The notes under the pieces were generated by a model that ran no database searches, had not been told where the DNA came from, and saw nothing but the letters and a program-made list of their open reading frames with translations. The position numbers and the translations under genes were made by a program. This document shows, one piece after another, positions 37,563-48,860 of a DNA stretch of 64,000 nucleotides; the stretch's first letter is position 1, and each line of letters starts with the position of its first letter. This DNA comes from Fistularia commersonii (lineage: Eukaryota; Chordata; Actinopteri; Syngnathiformes; Fistulariidae): assembly GCA_037954325.1 (NCBI GenBank), contig JBBMNZ010000030.1, positions 10,922,501 to 10,986,500 on the forward strand, read 5' to 3'.

Positions 37563-38616
37563 AATATCTGAACTTGGGAAGTCAGTGAGAGGTATGCAGG
37601 CTGTAGCATTCAACAGCTGCAGTGTGTGGAGGAGATACAGAAAAGGCGATAAAGTCATCGCCATGAAGTTGGATGCAACCCTTCGCCGTCCAGCACAGGA
37701 CGGTTGTGGACAACGCCGACATTATGACTGCAGTGTGCTGCTTTCCTGATTTGATGTGGCATTCTGGACGGTTCTCATCATGCATCAGGCTTGTGATGGG
37801 TCTGAAAGAAAACCACTGAAGGTTTTTCATCACAGGTGCTTTGGATGAAAAGATCCCCCACTATAACTGAGGACTGGCTCTCGATTCTAATTCTCAGGAC
37901 ATTGAAGGACACACTTTTTTCCCCATCTTCTTGCACGTCATAGGAGCCCTGGCTACTTTGTTCAGCACAATACTCCGCTAGCTGACCATGTGTTCTTTGA
38001 CAACGACGAAGGTATTGGTCGACCGACTGACGGTCAGCAGGCTTTGGTCACAGCGCCAGCATTGGGTCCGAGGTTAAGTAGAAAACAGACGCATCGTACA
38101 ATCTCATTTCTTCGGTTCGGATCTTTACTTCGGTGTCTCCGGAGGCACGCGCTCGCAAAAACATTTGAGTGGTGAACACTGGTAAAGAATCCCTCCACAT
38201 CCCTGCAGCTTCCCCACATATCACCATGGCCCACGTCCACCCATTTCCTCGCGCATCACAACCGACCACTGTTTGCACAATGAACATACCTCCAGCTGCT
38301 CCACCAGAGCAAGAGTTAGAAGAAGCAGAGGAGAGAAGAAACACCTTTGCTGTCACATTCAGTTCTACACAGAGCACATCAGCCAAAGTCCACCACCGCA
38401 TTGAACCCATCATGGATAAAACCGAGTAGAAGGCGGCTATCGAGCGGCGCCAAGGGAGCGGACAGTGGTTCCTGCTCAATGACACTTGGACAAGCCGGGA
38501 GGACCCGGGAGCCCGAGCGGTGACGTTTAGATCCGACGGCCGCTGAGCCCAGTTGTCCCCATCGTGACGCCCCAGCGGTCAACTCGCACGGTATGTTTGC
38601 GGAAAGTGAGGCTTAC

Positions 38617-38745
38617 CTCGCAGGAGGTCCGGGGTCGGATGAGGCCAGTTGTATGTCCTGATGAGCTGCCAGTCAAAGTCGTCCTCTTGGCCCTGGCGGT
38701 ACTCGCACAAGGCCGGATCGGCGTCCTCGTCGAAGGTGCACCCTG
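38617..38745 (-). CDS. ptpru: ptpru exon: N-terminal part of the MAM domain
   Basis: The 129-bp exon encodes GCTFDEDADPALCEYRQGQE then DDFDWQLIRTYNWPHPTPDL LR plus one base. It has the first two MAM cysteines (GCTF and CEY) and the acidic DDFDW core. The GCTF(D/E)E..DPA.CEY.Q pattern is typical of PTPRU. It ends in phase 1 with donor GTAAGC (GT = 38615-38616), joining GC from the next exon to form Gly. The acceptor is a tandem NAG: ccggcag|cag. The distal AG choice gives the end at 38745 (phase 1, CA entering an Ala codon), the other gives 38742. Phase 1 is what I expect for this family. The preceding exon should encode the signal peptide. Confidence 0.93.
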
Positions 38746-39762
38746 CTGCCGGAAGGAGAAGACAAAAGATTACTGCACCACTCTTGCCGTCAACAACAAC
38801 ATCTCTCCAACCTGTTCCAGGAGTGTACAGAGGCTGCATCTATGCATACAATCTGGAACATCTCTATGTTGTGCTGTTCTATCCAGGTCTCCCAAAGGGA
38901 GATCCAGTGAGGCGAGCGTGGCTCCCCAAGGAAACCCCGCTGTCCATAAATCACTGTATGTTTGCAAACCATTGTTTTTATCCATTTATCTGAGGCCTTT
39001 CAATAAAGGATGCTGTAAGACTGTCAATCTAAACCTGCTCTGCGTTCCAACTTGCAGAAGTGCTCTTCAAGAGAAACGTCAATTTTCTTTAACAACAGAG
39101 ATTTTCTTCATTTTACAATAAAAAGGGTGTCTATAAATGTAACAGACAATTTTATGCGAATGTCCTGAATCCCCCAATGATGTGTTTGAAGGAAACGTCT
39201 TTCAAACAAAGACGGGGAATTATCTGCTCCTACTTTTTCTTTCTCCTACTCCAATAGAGCAGCGTTCCACCACAGGCCGTTCATGCACTTCAGAAATTCC
39301 TTCAGAGCCGTTGCAGATTCAGACTAATAACGGCAAATGGACGGGAACGGCTCCGACCGTCTCATTTAGAAACGACAGCCATTTGGTGCAATTAGTCCTG
39401 TGGTGTTAAAATGACACAGCGGCCACAGGTCACCTAGACCACCAGAAATAATGGGCGTCAGCAGGGGGGGGGGGGCTCTTCAGACGAGATCCGAAGGTGA
39501 CCCTGAACTCTCCATGCGCTAATGCTTCTCACTTCTACTGATGTCGGAAGCCACCACAGACACAGGGATTTCTGCCGCAGGAGGTGAGAAGACACTTTGG
39601 AAAAGGCAGAAATTAATATTCCGGTGAGCAGAAATGCGGGCCGTGACCGTGGGATGTAAACACAGATGGAGGAGGCTCTGCAAACACCACACGTCGCCAT
39701 CTGTGGGGTCGGAGCAGCACTGCTGTGAGCAGGAACAACTCCATCTAATGCTTCCACAGAGA

Positions 39763-39880
39763 CTATCCATCCATCCATCTTTGGATCGATACATTCATCC
39801 ATCCACCCATCAATGTATCAGTCCATTTATAGATCCATACATCCATCTATCAACCCCTCTACAGATCCATCCATCCACAG
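39763..39880. repeat. Degenerate (ATCC)n repeat
   Basis: Blocks of atccatcc interspersed with cattcatc, cacccatc and similar variants. Confidence 0.85.
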
Positions 39881-39957
39881 TCTATTTCAGCTTGTGGTAA
39901 CTACTAGTGCTTTTCTGAACCTGAGAATAAGAATTTGCACCGGAACCCTTAAAGACA

Positions 39958-40266
39958 ATTCATTCATTCGTTCTCTGCCGCTTATCCTGCCTTCAGGATC
40001 GCAAGGGATGCTGGAGTCTATCCCAGCTGTTCACCCTGGTACACCTGCCAGTCAGTGGCAGGAAAACGTCGAGAGACAGGCTATATTCATTCACTCACTC
40101 ACTCCCTCATTCATCAATTTTCCATTTTTTTTTATCCCAATTAACCTGCTGCATGTTTTTGGACTGTGGGAGAACATGCAAACTCCACACAGGGTAGGAC
40201 AAGTCCAAGATTTGAACCAGGGTCCTTCGTGCTGGTAGGCCGAAGCGCTAACCACCATGCGATCCC
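39958..40266 (-). repeat. tRNA-headed SINE-like / LINE-tail fish repeat, near full length
   Basis: The plus strand reads ccgcttatcctgccttcagg, then ggagtctatcccagctgttc, gtttttggactgtgggagaa and catgcaaactccacacaggg, and ends with a tRNA-like segment. On the minus strand that head is GCATGGTGGTTAGCGCTTCG with a B-box-like GGTTCAAATCT. This is one of the most abundant fish interspersed repeats as I recall it. Fragments of the same family occur at 3990-4146 and 48455-48640. Confidence 0.75.
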
Positions 40267-41282
40267 TCTTAAAGAAAGTGATGAAAAAAAGAATTGTTTG
40301 GTGAAAAAGTGAGACAGGCTGCCTTCAAGTAAACCAATGAAAAATTAAATGAACCAAATTTCTTTGTGCTGTGTTATCAGTAAAGTGTCTCATGACTGGC
40401 GTGACTTAGTTTGAATTCTTCGAACACCACATTCAGCACCGATGCTGGGAAAGTCAAGTCTCCTTTCTGATGTCCAAACAGTTTGTTAGCCTGCACGCAA
40501 ACACACACACCTGTGTGACTGAGGGTTGTGTGTTTTGTCATGTTACCTGGTCTCTAGCTCCTTGTTTACTAATAGAAAATGTAATAATATTGTGAGTGAA
40601 CACTGTTGAGCAGAGGTGGACTTCCACGAACCACCTGCTCAGTGTGGATCATCTACAGTGGATTATCTCATGTTTTGAGAGTAATCCTCAGATTACCATT
40701 TTACTTGTTTCCTTAGTGGAACATCAGGATAAAAACAACCCCAGACGTAGGCCGAAGCAGCGGAGGAGTTTGGAATAACTGAGCAGAGCGTGGTCATAAA
40801 CAAATAGCTAGTCAAAAACCAAACAAGAAATCATGTCTCTTTTTTTCTCGGGTTCTAATTTGCACGAGCGGCGAAGGAGATAAAAAGCGAGTTTCCCCCG
40901 TAGAAGGCGGAGGCTCCCCGAGGCAGGAAGCGGTGATTTATACCGCCGACGCCAAGAAACGCCAGGGGAATAATAGGGAGCAAGTGAGGGGCCGCTCATC
41001 TATAAAATGTAGCATGTAGCCTGTCATGACTCTGCTGAAGCGGCCTTTGTGCCGCGCCGCTTTGCTAACGGTCCCCCGACCCTTGTCACAGAGGGCTCCT
41101 CCGAAGACTTGGCAGGAGCGTGTTAGTGTTAAAGGGCTGCTCTGACTGGCTGCCAGAGCTGCATCCCAGCGCCGCCGATGGAGCTCCATCTGTTTTCTTT
41201 ATTAACGTAGAACTCTGGAGTACCAGAAATATTGCGTACAACAACAAACCCGCGAAACTCCTAATTATGGACAGACAATGCT

Positions 41283-41415
41283 GAACAAACAGGATTCCCC
41301 CCCCCCCCTGGGTGCACCAGCGTTTCCGGGTGTGCAAACAGATCACAGTTTTAATTGCTTCCTGCATGACGGCTGCTTGCGGAGCTCCCCCCCCCCCCCG
41401 CCCCGCCCCGCCCCC
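41283..41415 (-). promoter_or_regulatory. Poly(C) runs; GC-box-like G-run cluster on the minus strand
   Basis: C runs at about 41297-41308 and 41387-41415. On the minus strand the second reads CCGGGGGCGGGGCGGGGCGG followed by more G. It matches tandem Sp1-type GC boxes (GGGGCGGGG) and could form a G-quadruplex. It lies 2.6 kb upstream of the first MAM exon on the gene strand, but no initiator or leader exon could be tied to it. Confidence 0.35.
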
Positions 41416-43138
41416 GGTACCGGCCTGCCTTTCATCCACAGGCCCGTGGCTTCAGGGGGGAATGCACCCCAATTCCCCTCATTAACATTCAGCCTTCCTG
41501 TCGCTGTGAGCGAAGTCCCTCCCTGCCGGCAGGATGGAGGCTCCACAGTGTTTGGAAGTCACCCCCGAAGACTCCTCGGCCAGCAGCCGGACCCCCCCGG
41601 GGTTTACTGAGAGGGATGGACAATGGGTGAGTGATAACGAGATGCGCTTTACTTTGGGTTTCGTGTCAAAACGAGTTCTCGGGAGAGCTACCCAGGTCAA
41701 CTGCAGCTCCTCCCAAACACAGGAGGGTCTCCAAGGAACCAGGAACTGTTTTTAAGGGGATCGGGAGCTGGAGCCCCGATTCAGTCGCAGTTTAGAAGGC
41801 CACAGAGCCGCCGGGATGCCAAGCCAATTGCTGAAAGCAAAGCTGCCCGCTTGGTGCAAAAGTTGATCCACATCCAAGCTCAGGGTTTTGTCTGTTTTGG
41901 AGGAATCGGAGCGGCGGGAAAGACCTGGACCGTGTTCAGTCCTCTGAATTCCATTTCATGGGCTGAGGGTCTCAGAACATGTGAAAGCAAGTCTCCTGGA
42001 AAAGTAGTTTTGGTTAAAGGTCCAAAGCCATACTTGCTATTGCACAGCGTGAGCAAAGGGAACATCTAGCTTCCATTCCCCTCCAATGTCCAGCTTCTTT
42101 AACCGTTCTGTCATCTACCCGCTGATAATCCCCATTTGGAGCTTCCCACCGTTTCAAGGTCAAATTTCTAAACTCCCTGAGGTTCAGCAGGTCTCCAGGA
42201 CGCCAGGCTGGCTCCTTCCACCAAAACAGCTCACAGAAATGTCAAAAAACAAAAAAAAAGTTAATAGATAGAAAATAATTTCCTTGTTTTTCCACTGCAT
42301 TAATTCAGTAAGTAATTAACTTGTTTATTTTCCTCTGTGCTTCAATAATGACTTCTTTACTTCAGACCTCCAGTTTCATCTGAAGAACATTTGATGTTGG
42401 ATTATGGAGGCGGTCAGAGCTTCAATAAATACCTCAGTGATCGACAGCTGCGTTAAAGTACTGTAAACAACAACAACCCTTCTGGAACCATCACCTCCCC
42501 GGCAGGACCCTCCGGCCCCGACAATCACAGAGGCTTTTACTCAGGAATGGAAGCAGGGAACATCTTTAACAAAACCTCAGGGTGAACGGAGAACTTCTTC
42601 CGATGGTCTCCAGTAACCTTAGCAGCTGGAGACGCAGAGTTAGCCGGACATGTCAATTACTTGCATGTCCGGTTTGCATTTGCACTTTATTTCAATTTTA
42701 TTTACAGTTTATTTATTTTATTTAAAAAACATTATTTTGAATGTATTTATTTTATCACCACCATTTTATTGATTGATTTATAGGTATATATATTATTTAT
42801 TTTTATTCTGAGTCCTTCCTTTTTTATTTAAGTAAAATCTAATTGTTGGTCTTTTTTCATTAATAAGCCTGAATTGATTGATTCATGGCATGTTTAACCT
42901 TGACGTTAACATTGACAAGTTCAATAAAAGTCTTTGTGATGATCATATTTTGTGATGTCATTTTATTTGACAAGGTTTTTTGCTTGGTAAACTGTAAGTG
43001 GATTTGGTTTATTGAATTGAATACAAATCAAACCAAGAGTGAGATTATTATAAACCTATACAGAGTATATATATTAAATAATACATATTAAATAATATAT
43101 AATTAATAATAATAAATATTTTATATCAAAATTATATT

Positions 43139-43206
43139 TAATGGGCCCTGGGCCACTCTGTACTGAAAAAAATGGGCCTCAGGGTCAGAAAGGTTAAGAA
43201 TCCCTG
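43139..43206 (-). mobile_element. hAT-like terminal fragment
   Basis: The minus strand starts CAGGGATTCTTAACCTTTCT, followed by GACCCTGAGGCCCATTTTTT. The CAGGG start and AACC step are typical of hAT terminal repeats. The far end was not located. Confidence 0.45.
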
Positions 43207-46200
43207 GATTAGAGGATGTATGCTTGTAGGTCCTATATGAGGCCTCGTGCTCCACCAGCCCGGGGTGAACCTATCTTCTCGCCCCAGGACCTCTGGGACA
43301 AGCTCCGCCCCAAGCCCTGACAGCAGGACCAGCAGTGAAGGATCTAGAACATGGACTCTTATTTTGAGAGACGCGTTACAAGAGGTTGACCCATTCACCT
43401 CAGGGAGACCAGACTGTCTGCTCCTTCAGGGGAGACTAGTGGAAAAACATTTCCCATCCATCAAACAAGATCTGCTTGGGTTTGGAAACATCACAAGTTC
43501 ACATCACAATGTAGCTTCTCACACACAGAGTGTGAACACTTTGTGGAAATAACACTGTGCATAAGAGACATGTATTCCTGCCTTCCCCAGCTGGAAATTG
43601 TCTCCATCTATATTTGGAAGAAGCTAACACTCCCTCTCCAGAAGTGGAGTCAGAGCTCGTCACAGCCCGACTGTGCCGAGACACCAGAGGCAGTAGATCA
43701 CCCCGAAGACCCCGGGAACACGGGTCCTGAGCTGCCCGCTCGTGTCGAACACCGGCTAACAGCCCGCGCAGACGCCACGCCATAAATTCAGCCGCGGAGC
43801 CTCCACGGCACCGGGAGAAGAACCGGGAGGGAGAGCAGAGGAGGCGCAACAAGAACCCCTGAGGGATGAACGACATAAAAACACGGAGGGCCGCGTCTTC
43901 TGACTGATTAGTATGTCAACAAACAGACTCACACAAACTAATTTACAATTCCTCCAGGTGTGATGGAGGTTCTGATCCGTCTACTAACTGAATGTTGATT
44001 TAATCTCATCTGTAAACTAATCTTAATAACTGATGCTAATTTGTGACACCAGCAATTATTTTACCAAGTGTGTGTGTGTGCGATTAAAAGGTGCAGGAGC
44101 TGAGTCAGAAGATCCAAACTACCAAAGAGGAAGAAGCTTCCATGTGTTTTCATCCATCCAAACATCCGTATGAGAAAGATGGCGGCACCGCTCGGACTCC
44201 GGGGAAGATCTCCATCGGTAATAGGATAAAGAGTCGCGGTATCTGGATGGTGCCGAGCTGGAGATGCGGATCTGTAACCCGCCCGGCCCCCCCTGACGCC
44301 GATAAAGCAGCGCCGTCAGTTCAGCCAGTTTCCTCCAGCAGCCAAACATCCGGTGGCTGCACTTTAATCACAGCCTCTCAGACGCAGCTCCTCCACCGGG
44401 ACCTCCGTCCCGCACGTTCTGTCTTCTCACGTCTGGACCGCGATAAACCTCGGCTGTCCGGGGATTTGCGCCGGAGCGGGCTCGGGCAAGGCATCAGAGC
44501 GGCCGTGCTGCTCGGCAGAAGGTCCAGCAGGACCCGTTTTCATCTACTATTAACAGCAGCCTGTCTGCTCCCGCTGGCAGAAGAGGAGGACAGTAAGGAT
44601 CAAGAGAGGGTTAAGATCCTCCACGTATGGATGCCCACAACAGGCTTTGAGTAATGGAAATAGAATAGATAAGCATATTATCTACAACAGAAGGCTATTC
44701 AAATTCATCTGCTCATTGATTACAGAAACACACTGATATTTGCAAAAAGAAATTGTGTTCCTGTCTCAAACATTGCAGGAGTGGGCCGTGAACGAAGCCG
44801 CCGCTCACCGTTCAGAAATCTGTGTTTTCTTTTTACACTTTTTATTTTGAACGTGTTCAATCATTTCCAAAATTCACTTTTCCACATTTTTACATTGCCT
44901 GAATCCCGTCCACGTTCAGCAGAGGGTTCTGGATCTCCTATCCACTCGCCTGCCTTCAATGAGGACCAAGATGATGCCGGGTTTTTCGTTCAAGCTCGGC
45001 CTCCAGCCCTCACATCCAATGCTCGGGAACCGGCCGCGGCCGGTCCAGACATCATATGTCTTTGTCCCTGGGTAGAGGGTGGAAGGTGGCCGGCAGGTCC
45101 GAAGCCATGGGCTTCATTAGTGGTCCGCCACGAATCCATGGCTGCTACGACATGTGGCTCCGGAAGACCTTTTCAACCAGAGCTGACCAGGAAGGTAACG
45201 TTCTGAAGGCACCGGGTGGACCACCTGGACGGTTTAAAGTCGACACTTTCATCAGCCGCAGGTTCTGCTCCGAGCCTGGAGGTCGTTCGGTCCACGACGT
45301 CGTTTGGATTTGTGGGTGGATTCAAAAGCAGGAAGAAGAACTGTTAGGAAAGTCCCGCAATGGAAAGTAGTTGAAGCGGTGCTTCTCGGACCCCCGTCCT
45401 TCGGTCGGATGCGGACACGAGACGCCCGATCGTGTAAATCCATCCTGGCTTCTATGAGCATCGCGGAGGAGCACGGTCTGCAATGGTCCTTTCACACCTC
45501 AGGTGTGCCGCAGTCAGTCAGCGAGCCGGCGATCCGATCCGGAATTAGCTGAGGACGTCTCAGCGCCATACAGTTAGTTTCCATGAACGGTTCGTGTCAT
45601 ATTGATGAACGGCCCGCCTCCCCGGCGGCGTGAGCTTTCAGGATCTACGGCTCAGGTGCCGGAGACTTGAGGCCGGGCCGGCCCGAGATCTACGGCGCCC
45701 TGTCAACCTGGAGACGGGAAATAAATCCTCCGCCGGCGGTTTGTTTAGCGCCGAGACGGAGTCGTATAACAGCCCCTGTGGACGGAGCAGATACTTTTCA
45801 TTAGCCGGGCTCTTTCCTTTCACTCCAGTAATCGTCCCGTCCGCCGAGGCGCCAATTACAGCCCCGCGCCTCAGAGTGTGGAGCGCCTCTCCATCTCCAC
45901 GATTAGCCCGTTAATGCTATTGTTCTGGGCATCAGGACGAGTGGGATGCCTCAATGGAGCCTGATGAATAAAGCAGCGCGCCTCCTCTCGCTCTAATTAA
46001 GGAGACGTGGGGTTTGGTCTGCAGCACCTGCACGGCGGCGCAGAGGGAAACCAGAGCGCCGCTCCCTGATTGTTCCAAATGAAGTGAAACGGAGCCCAAG
46101 ACACAACTGTCCTTCCTCTCTTCAACTAGGAGTGGGTGTTTGCCACGCGGCGTTCAGCTCATCGACCGAAACCCGTGGGACTCCGGCTTCCCGTGCTTGC

Positions 46201-46218
46201 TTTGAGGAGGACTTCACG

Positions 46219-46234
46219 AAAAAAAAAAAAAAAA
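46219..46234. repeat. Poly(A) tract
   Basis: Run of about 16 A in a GC-rich neighbourhood. Confidence 0.85.
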
Positions 46235-48017
46235 CGCGAGCTCCTCCGGCCCCTGGAGCAACATCTCCTACGGGATGCGGACACACCGTGAGGTCCCAGC
46301 CGGCGGCCGCCCCTCCTCGTCCAGACCCAGTTTCACCAATGATGCTTATCGGTCCATTCGTTGTTCAGGAGAAGGAGGTTCAAACCGGCATTTTCCACGT
46401 TCCCGCCTACTTCCTGCGAACGAGCCCTGCATACTGAGCACCGAGCGAAGACCCCGGCACTGCAGCAGCTGCAGGACTGACCTCCATTACAAAGTTCTGC
46501 CAGCTGGCGCTCGGAGAAAACCCATCTTACTATTTCACAGAATAATAAATATAGAAATGAAGTTCTGCTTCGAGCACTTAAATTACAATTAGAAAGTATT
46601 TTAGTGCAAAGCCAGTCAAAGTCTCATTTTCCTCTGAAGATTGGAGAACACGTTTGTTCTAAGAGATGTACGGACACGTCTCCTCCCCTAGTTTACTTGA
46701 TGAACGCTCAGAAAAGAAGCAATGGAATGAGCACCAATCTAAGCGGGAGGAGCCGATACTTCACCTTATTCCGTCTACATTCTCACTAAAAACCTACTTC
46801 ATCTCTCTGTCTTGTAAATTGTGCTTATATCTTTAAAAGTATAATGATAATACAGCTGTTTTCTTTTTACCCATCCTCATGCTCTGCTATTTGTTGGGTA
46901 AATGTGTTTATTCCCGCAGATCTTTTTCCTCCCACAGCTGCAAAGCCGTGATCTCTTTCTCTTTCTAACAACAACAACCAAACACACTGTTAAATAAGGA
47001 GCCATCATGGCAGGCTGGGCTTGGAGGGCCATTATCATGATGAAGATCCAGCACGTCTGGAGAGATGCTTAGAAGTCATTTAGAGTCTGCGGTTATCAGT
47101 TACTCATTGGGAGGGGGATGGTCATAGATGTAGCAGAGGACAAGACCATAAACAAATGGTGTGTACACACACACATCTTGATGTCACTGTCTGCATTGTA
47201 AGCTACATTACTCCAGTATCGGAGCATGAAAAATAAACCCGTGGGAGAAACAAGAAGACAGAAAGGACGTGACCGTGGTGGCGGTCACCATGAGGCCGTC
47301 AACAGCTGCCGTCTATTTTTAGCGCATTTTCGGACGACTTTTAAATTCTCGGATTTCCACGGTCACGTCCACGGGCTTCTGGGGAACGTCTCGGAAACCC
47401 GACAAGAAGTTCTTGCTGATTTTCAGCTCAGACGGACAGACAGACGTGGATTCCAGCTGCGTTGGGAGGAGATCAGAACGCTCGGTCAGAAACCGCTTTC
47501 TCAAAACGTACTTCGGCTCATCGACGAGGCCTTCTCCGAGCTCTGCAAATATGAATGCAAAACAAAAGCTTATCCAGATGCCTCCACAGCCGCTGAAGGG
47601 AACAACAAATCCATCAAAATAAAAAGCCACCGGCCTTGAAAAGCTTCCATCCATTAAGCGAGCGTCAGTTCTCTAAACAAACCATGATGAGAATCTATAA
47701 CCCGACTCTGTGCTGGGTTCTGTTTATAGATCGGTATTATATATATATAGACGCCTCGGTGCTCCTGCAGAGCTGCTCCAGCTGCAGGTGGGACCGGATT
47801 AGAGGAGACGGGCTGAGTCTGCCGCTTGTTTCTTCCCCCTGTGACTGTTCAGTGCGTATACACATGCACGCTCACATGCACGCCCACTGCCAGTCTGTCC
47901 TCGCCGCATTAAGCAGGAATGAAAATGTTACGATATGATAATACCCATTATGACACTTAAGGCACTGTTCTGATGATATTTTAAATGTCTCTATCCATCA
48001 CAATGGGTGGACCACTG

Positions 48018-48018
<1 letters not shown>

Positions 48019-48061
<43 letters not shown>
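48019..48061. repeat. (AC)21 microsatellite
   Basis: Perfect AC tract. Confidence 0.97.
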
Positions 48062-48062
<1 letters not shown>

Positions 48063-48199
48063 CCTCCATTTCACAGCTAAACAGCTGCAAATATTTTACT
48101 CGCAGCAACATCCACAACACCGTTGGTCCCTATTTAGTGCCACTTTGCTGAATTTCTATCATGACAGGCCCCGCCCACTTCTCAGCCACCCCAGACCCA

Positions 48200-48200
<1 letters not shown>

Positions 48201-48281
<81 letters not shown>
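48201..48281. repeat. (AC)40 microsatellite
   Basis: Perfect tract of about 80 bp, one of the two longest dinucleotide tracts in the window. Confidence 0.98.
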
Positions 48282-48283
<2 letters not shown>

Positions 48284-48454
48284 GGGCTTTGTGAATATCT
48301 GTGATACATCCTGTATACATGCATACAATAACATATTCATGTGGTCACCAAAGCTCTTTAGGGAGGGTCTGTTTCAGAACCATTCATCCTCGAAGGCTAT
48401 CCCTGCAGTCACCAATCAAACATTACAAACATTCATCCTGTTATTCACACATCC

Positions 48455-48640
48455 AGACCATAGACGGTCTCCAGGGAACCTCCTGCATGTCTTTGAATCG
48501 TCGGAGGAACCCCACGCAGATGCAGGGAGAACATGGAGACTCACACAGAAAAACCCCCGGTGGGAATCCAACCGGAGACCTTCTAGCTGTGAGGTGGAAG
48601 CTGCTCCACCTGTCTCACAAACATATCCATAGATGTGGTG
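48455..48640 (-). repeat. Fragment of the tRNA-headed SINE-like fish repeat
   Basis: Contains cagggagaacatggagactc, aatccaaccggagaccttct and agctgtgagg, the same landmarks as in 39958-40266 and 3990-4146. Truncated at the far side. Confidence 0.6.
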
Positions 48641-48844
48641 CACGTGAAGTCCACAGAGGGTCTCATCAAACGTTGACATTGATGGGCAGAAGAGGACTAC
48701 CAGACAAGTTTCCTGAAGGTTGTATGGAGTCTTATGAGAACTGCATGGCAGCAGAAGGCTGCCTGAAGAAGTGAGAGGCAGCAGAGTGTTCATTCCCAAA
48801 CCCCCGGTGAGTCACTGAAGAGTCACTCCAAACAATAAAATTGT

Positions 48845-48860
48845 TTTTTTTTTTTTTTTT
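48845..48860. repeat. Poly(T) tract
   Basis: Run of about 17 T. Confidence 0.85.

Larger units (their letters stand above)
16388..38616 (-). other. ptpru: ptpru intron inside MAM, 22.2 kb
   Basis: The intron is bounded by donor GTAAGC (GT = 38615-38616) and the acceptor at 16388-16389. It holds many microsatellites, a TGTAGA minisatellite, a hAT-like end, a CpG-rich block, a Tc1/mariner-like MITE and a long CA/TA compound repeat, each listed. The stretches 16400-18970, 24560-28060, 30010-35520 and 36160-38610 look unique. Open frames there (for example 18091-18672 plus, 26300-26809 minus) show no domain or codon pattern that would support a gene. Confidence 0.85.

Noticed and set aside
38564..39121. 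185-codon plus-strand open frame over the first MAM exon
   Set aside because: Antisense shadow of the well-supported ptpru exon on the minus strand.
43499..43876. Minus-strand frame with hydrophobic start considered as the ptpru signal-peptide exon
   Set aside because: It is Arg-rich after the first residues, lacks a clean leader plus cleavage site and no phase-1 donor at a sensible place was seen.
44091..44654. 187-codon plus-strand open frame in a GC-rich patch
   Set aside because: No recognisable domain, biased only by GC content, no supporting splice or promoter structure; kept only as part of a possible regulatory patch.
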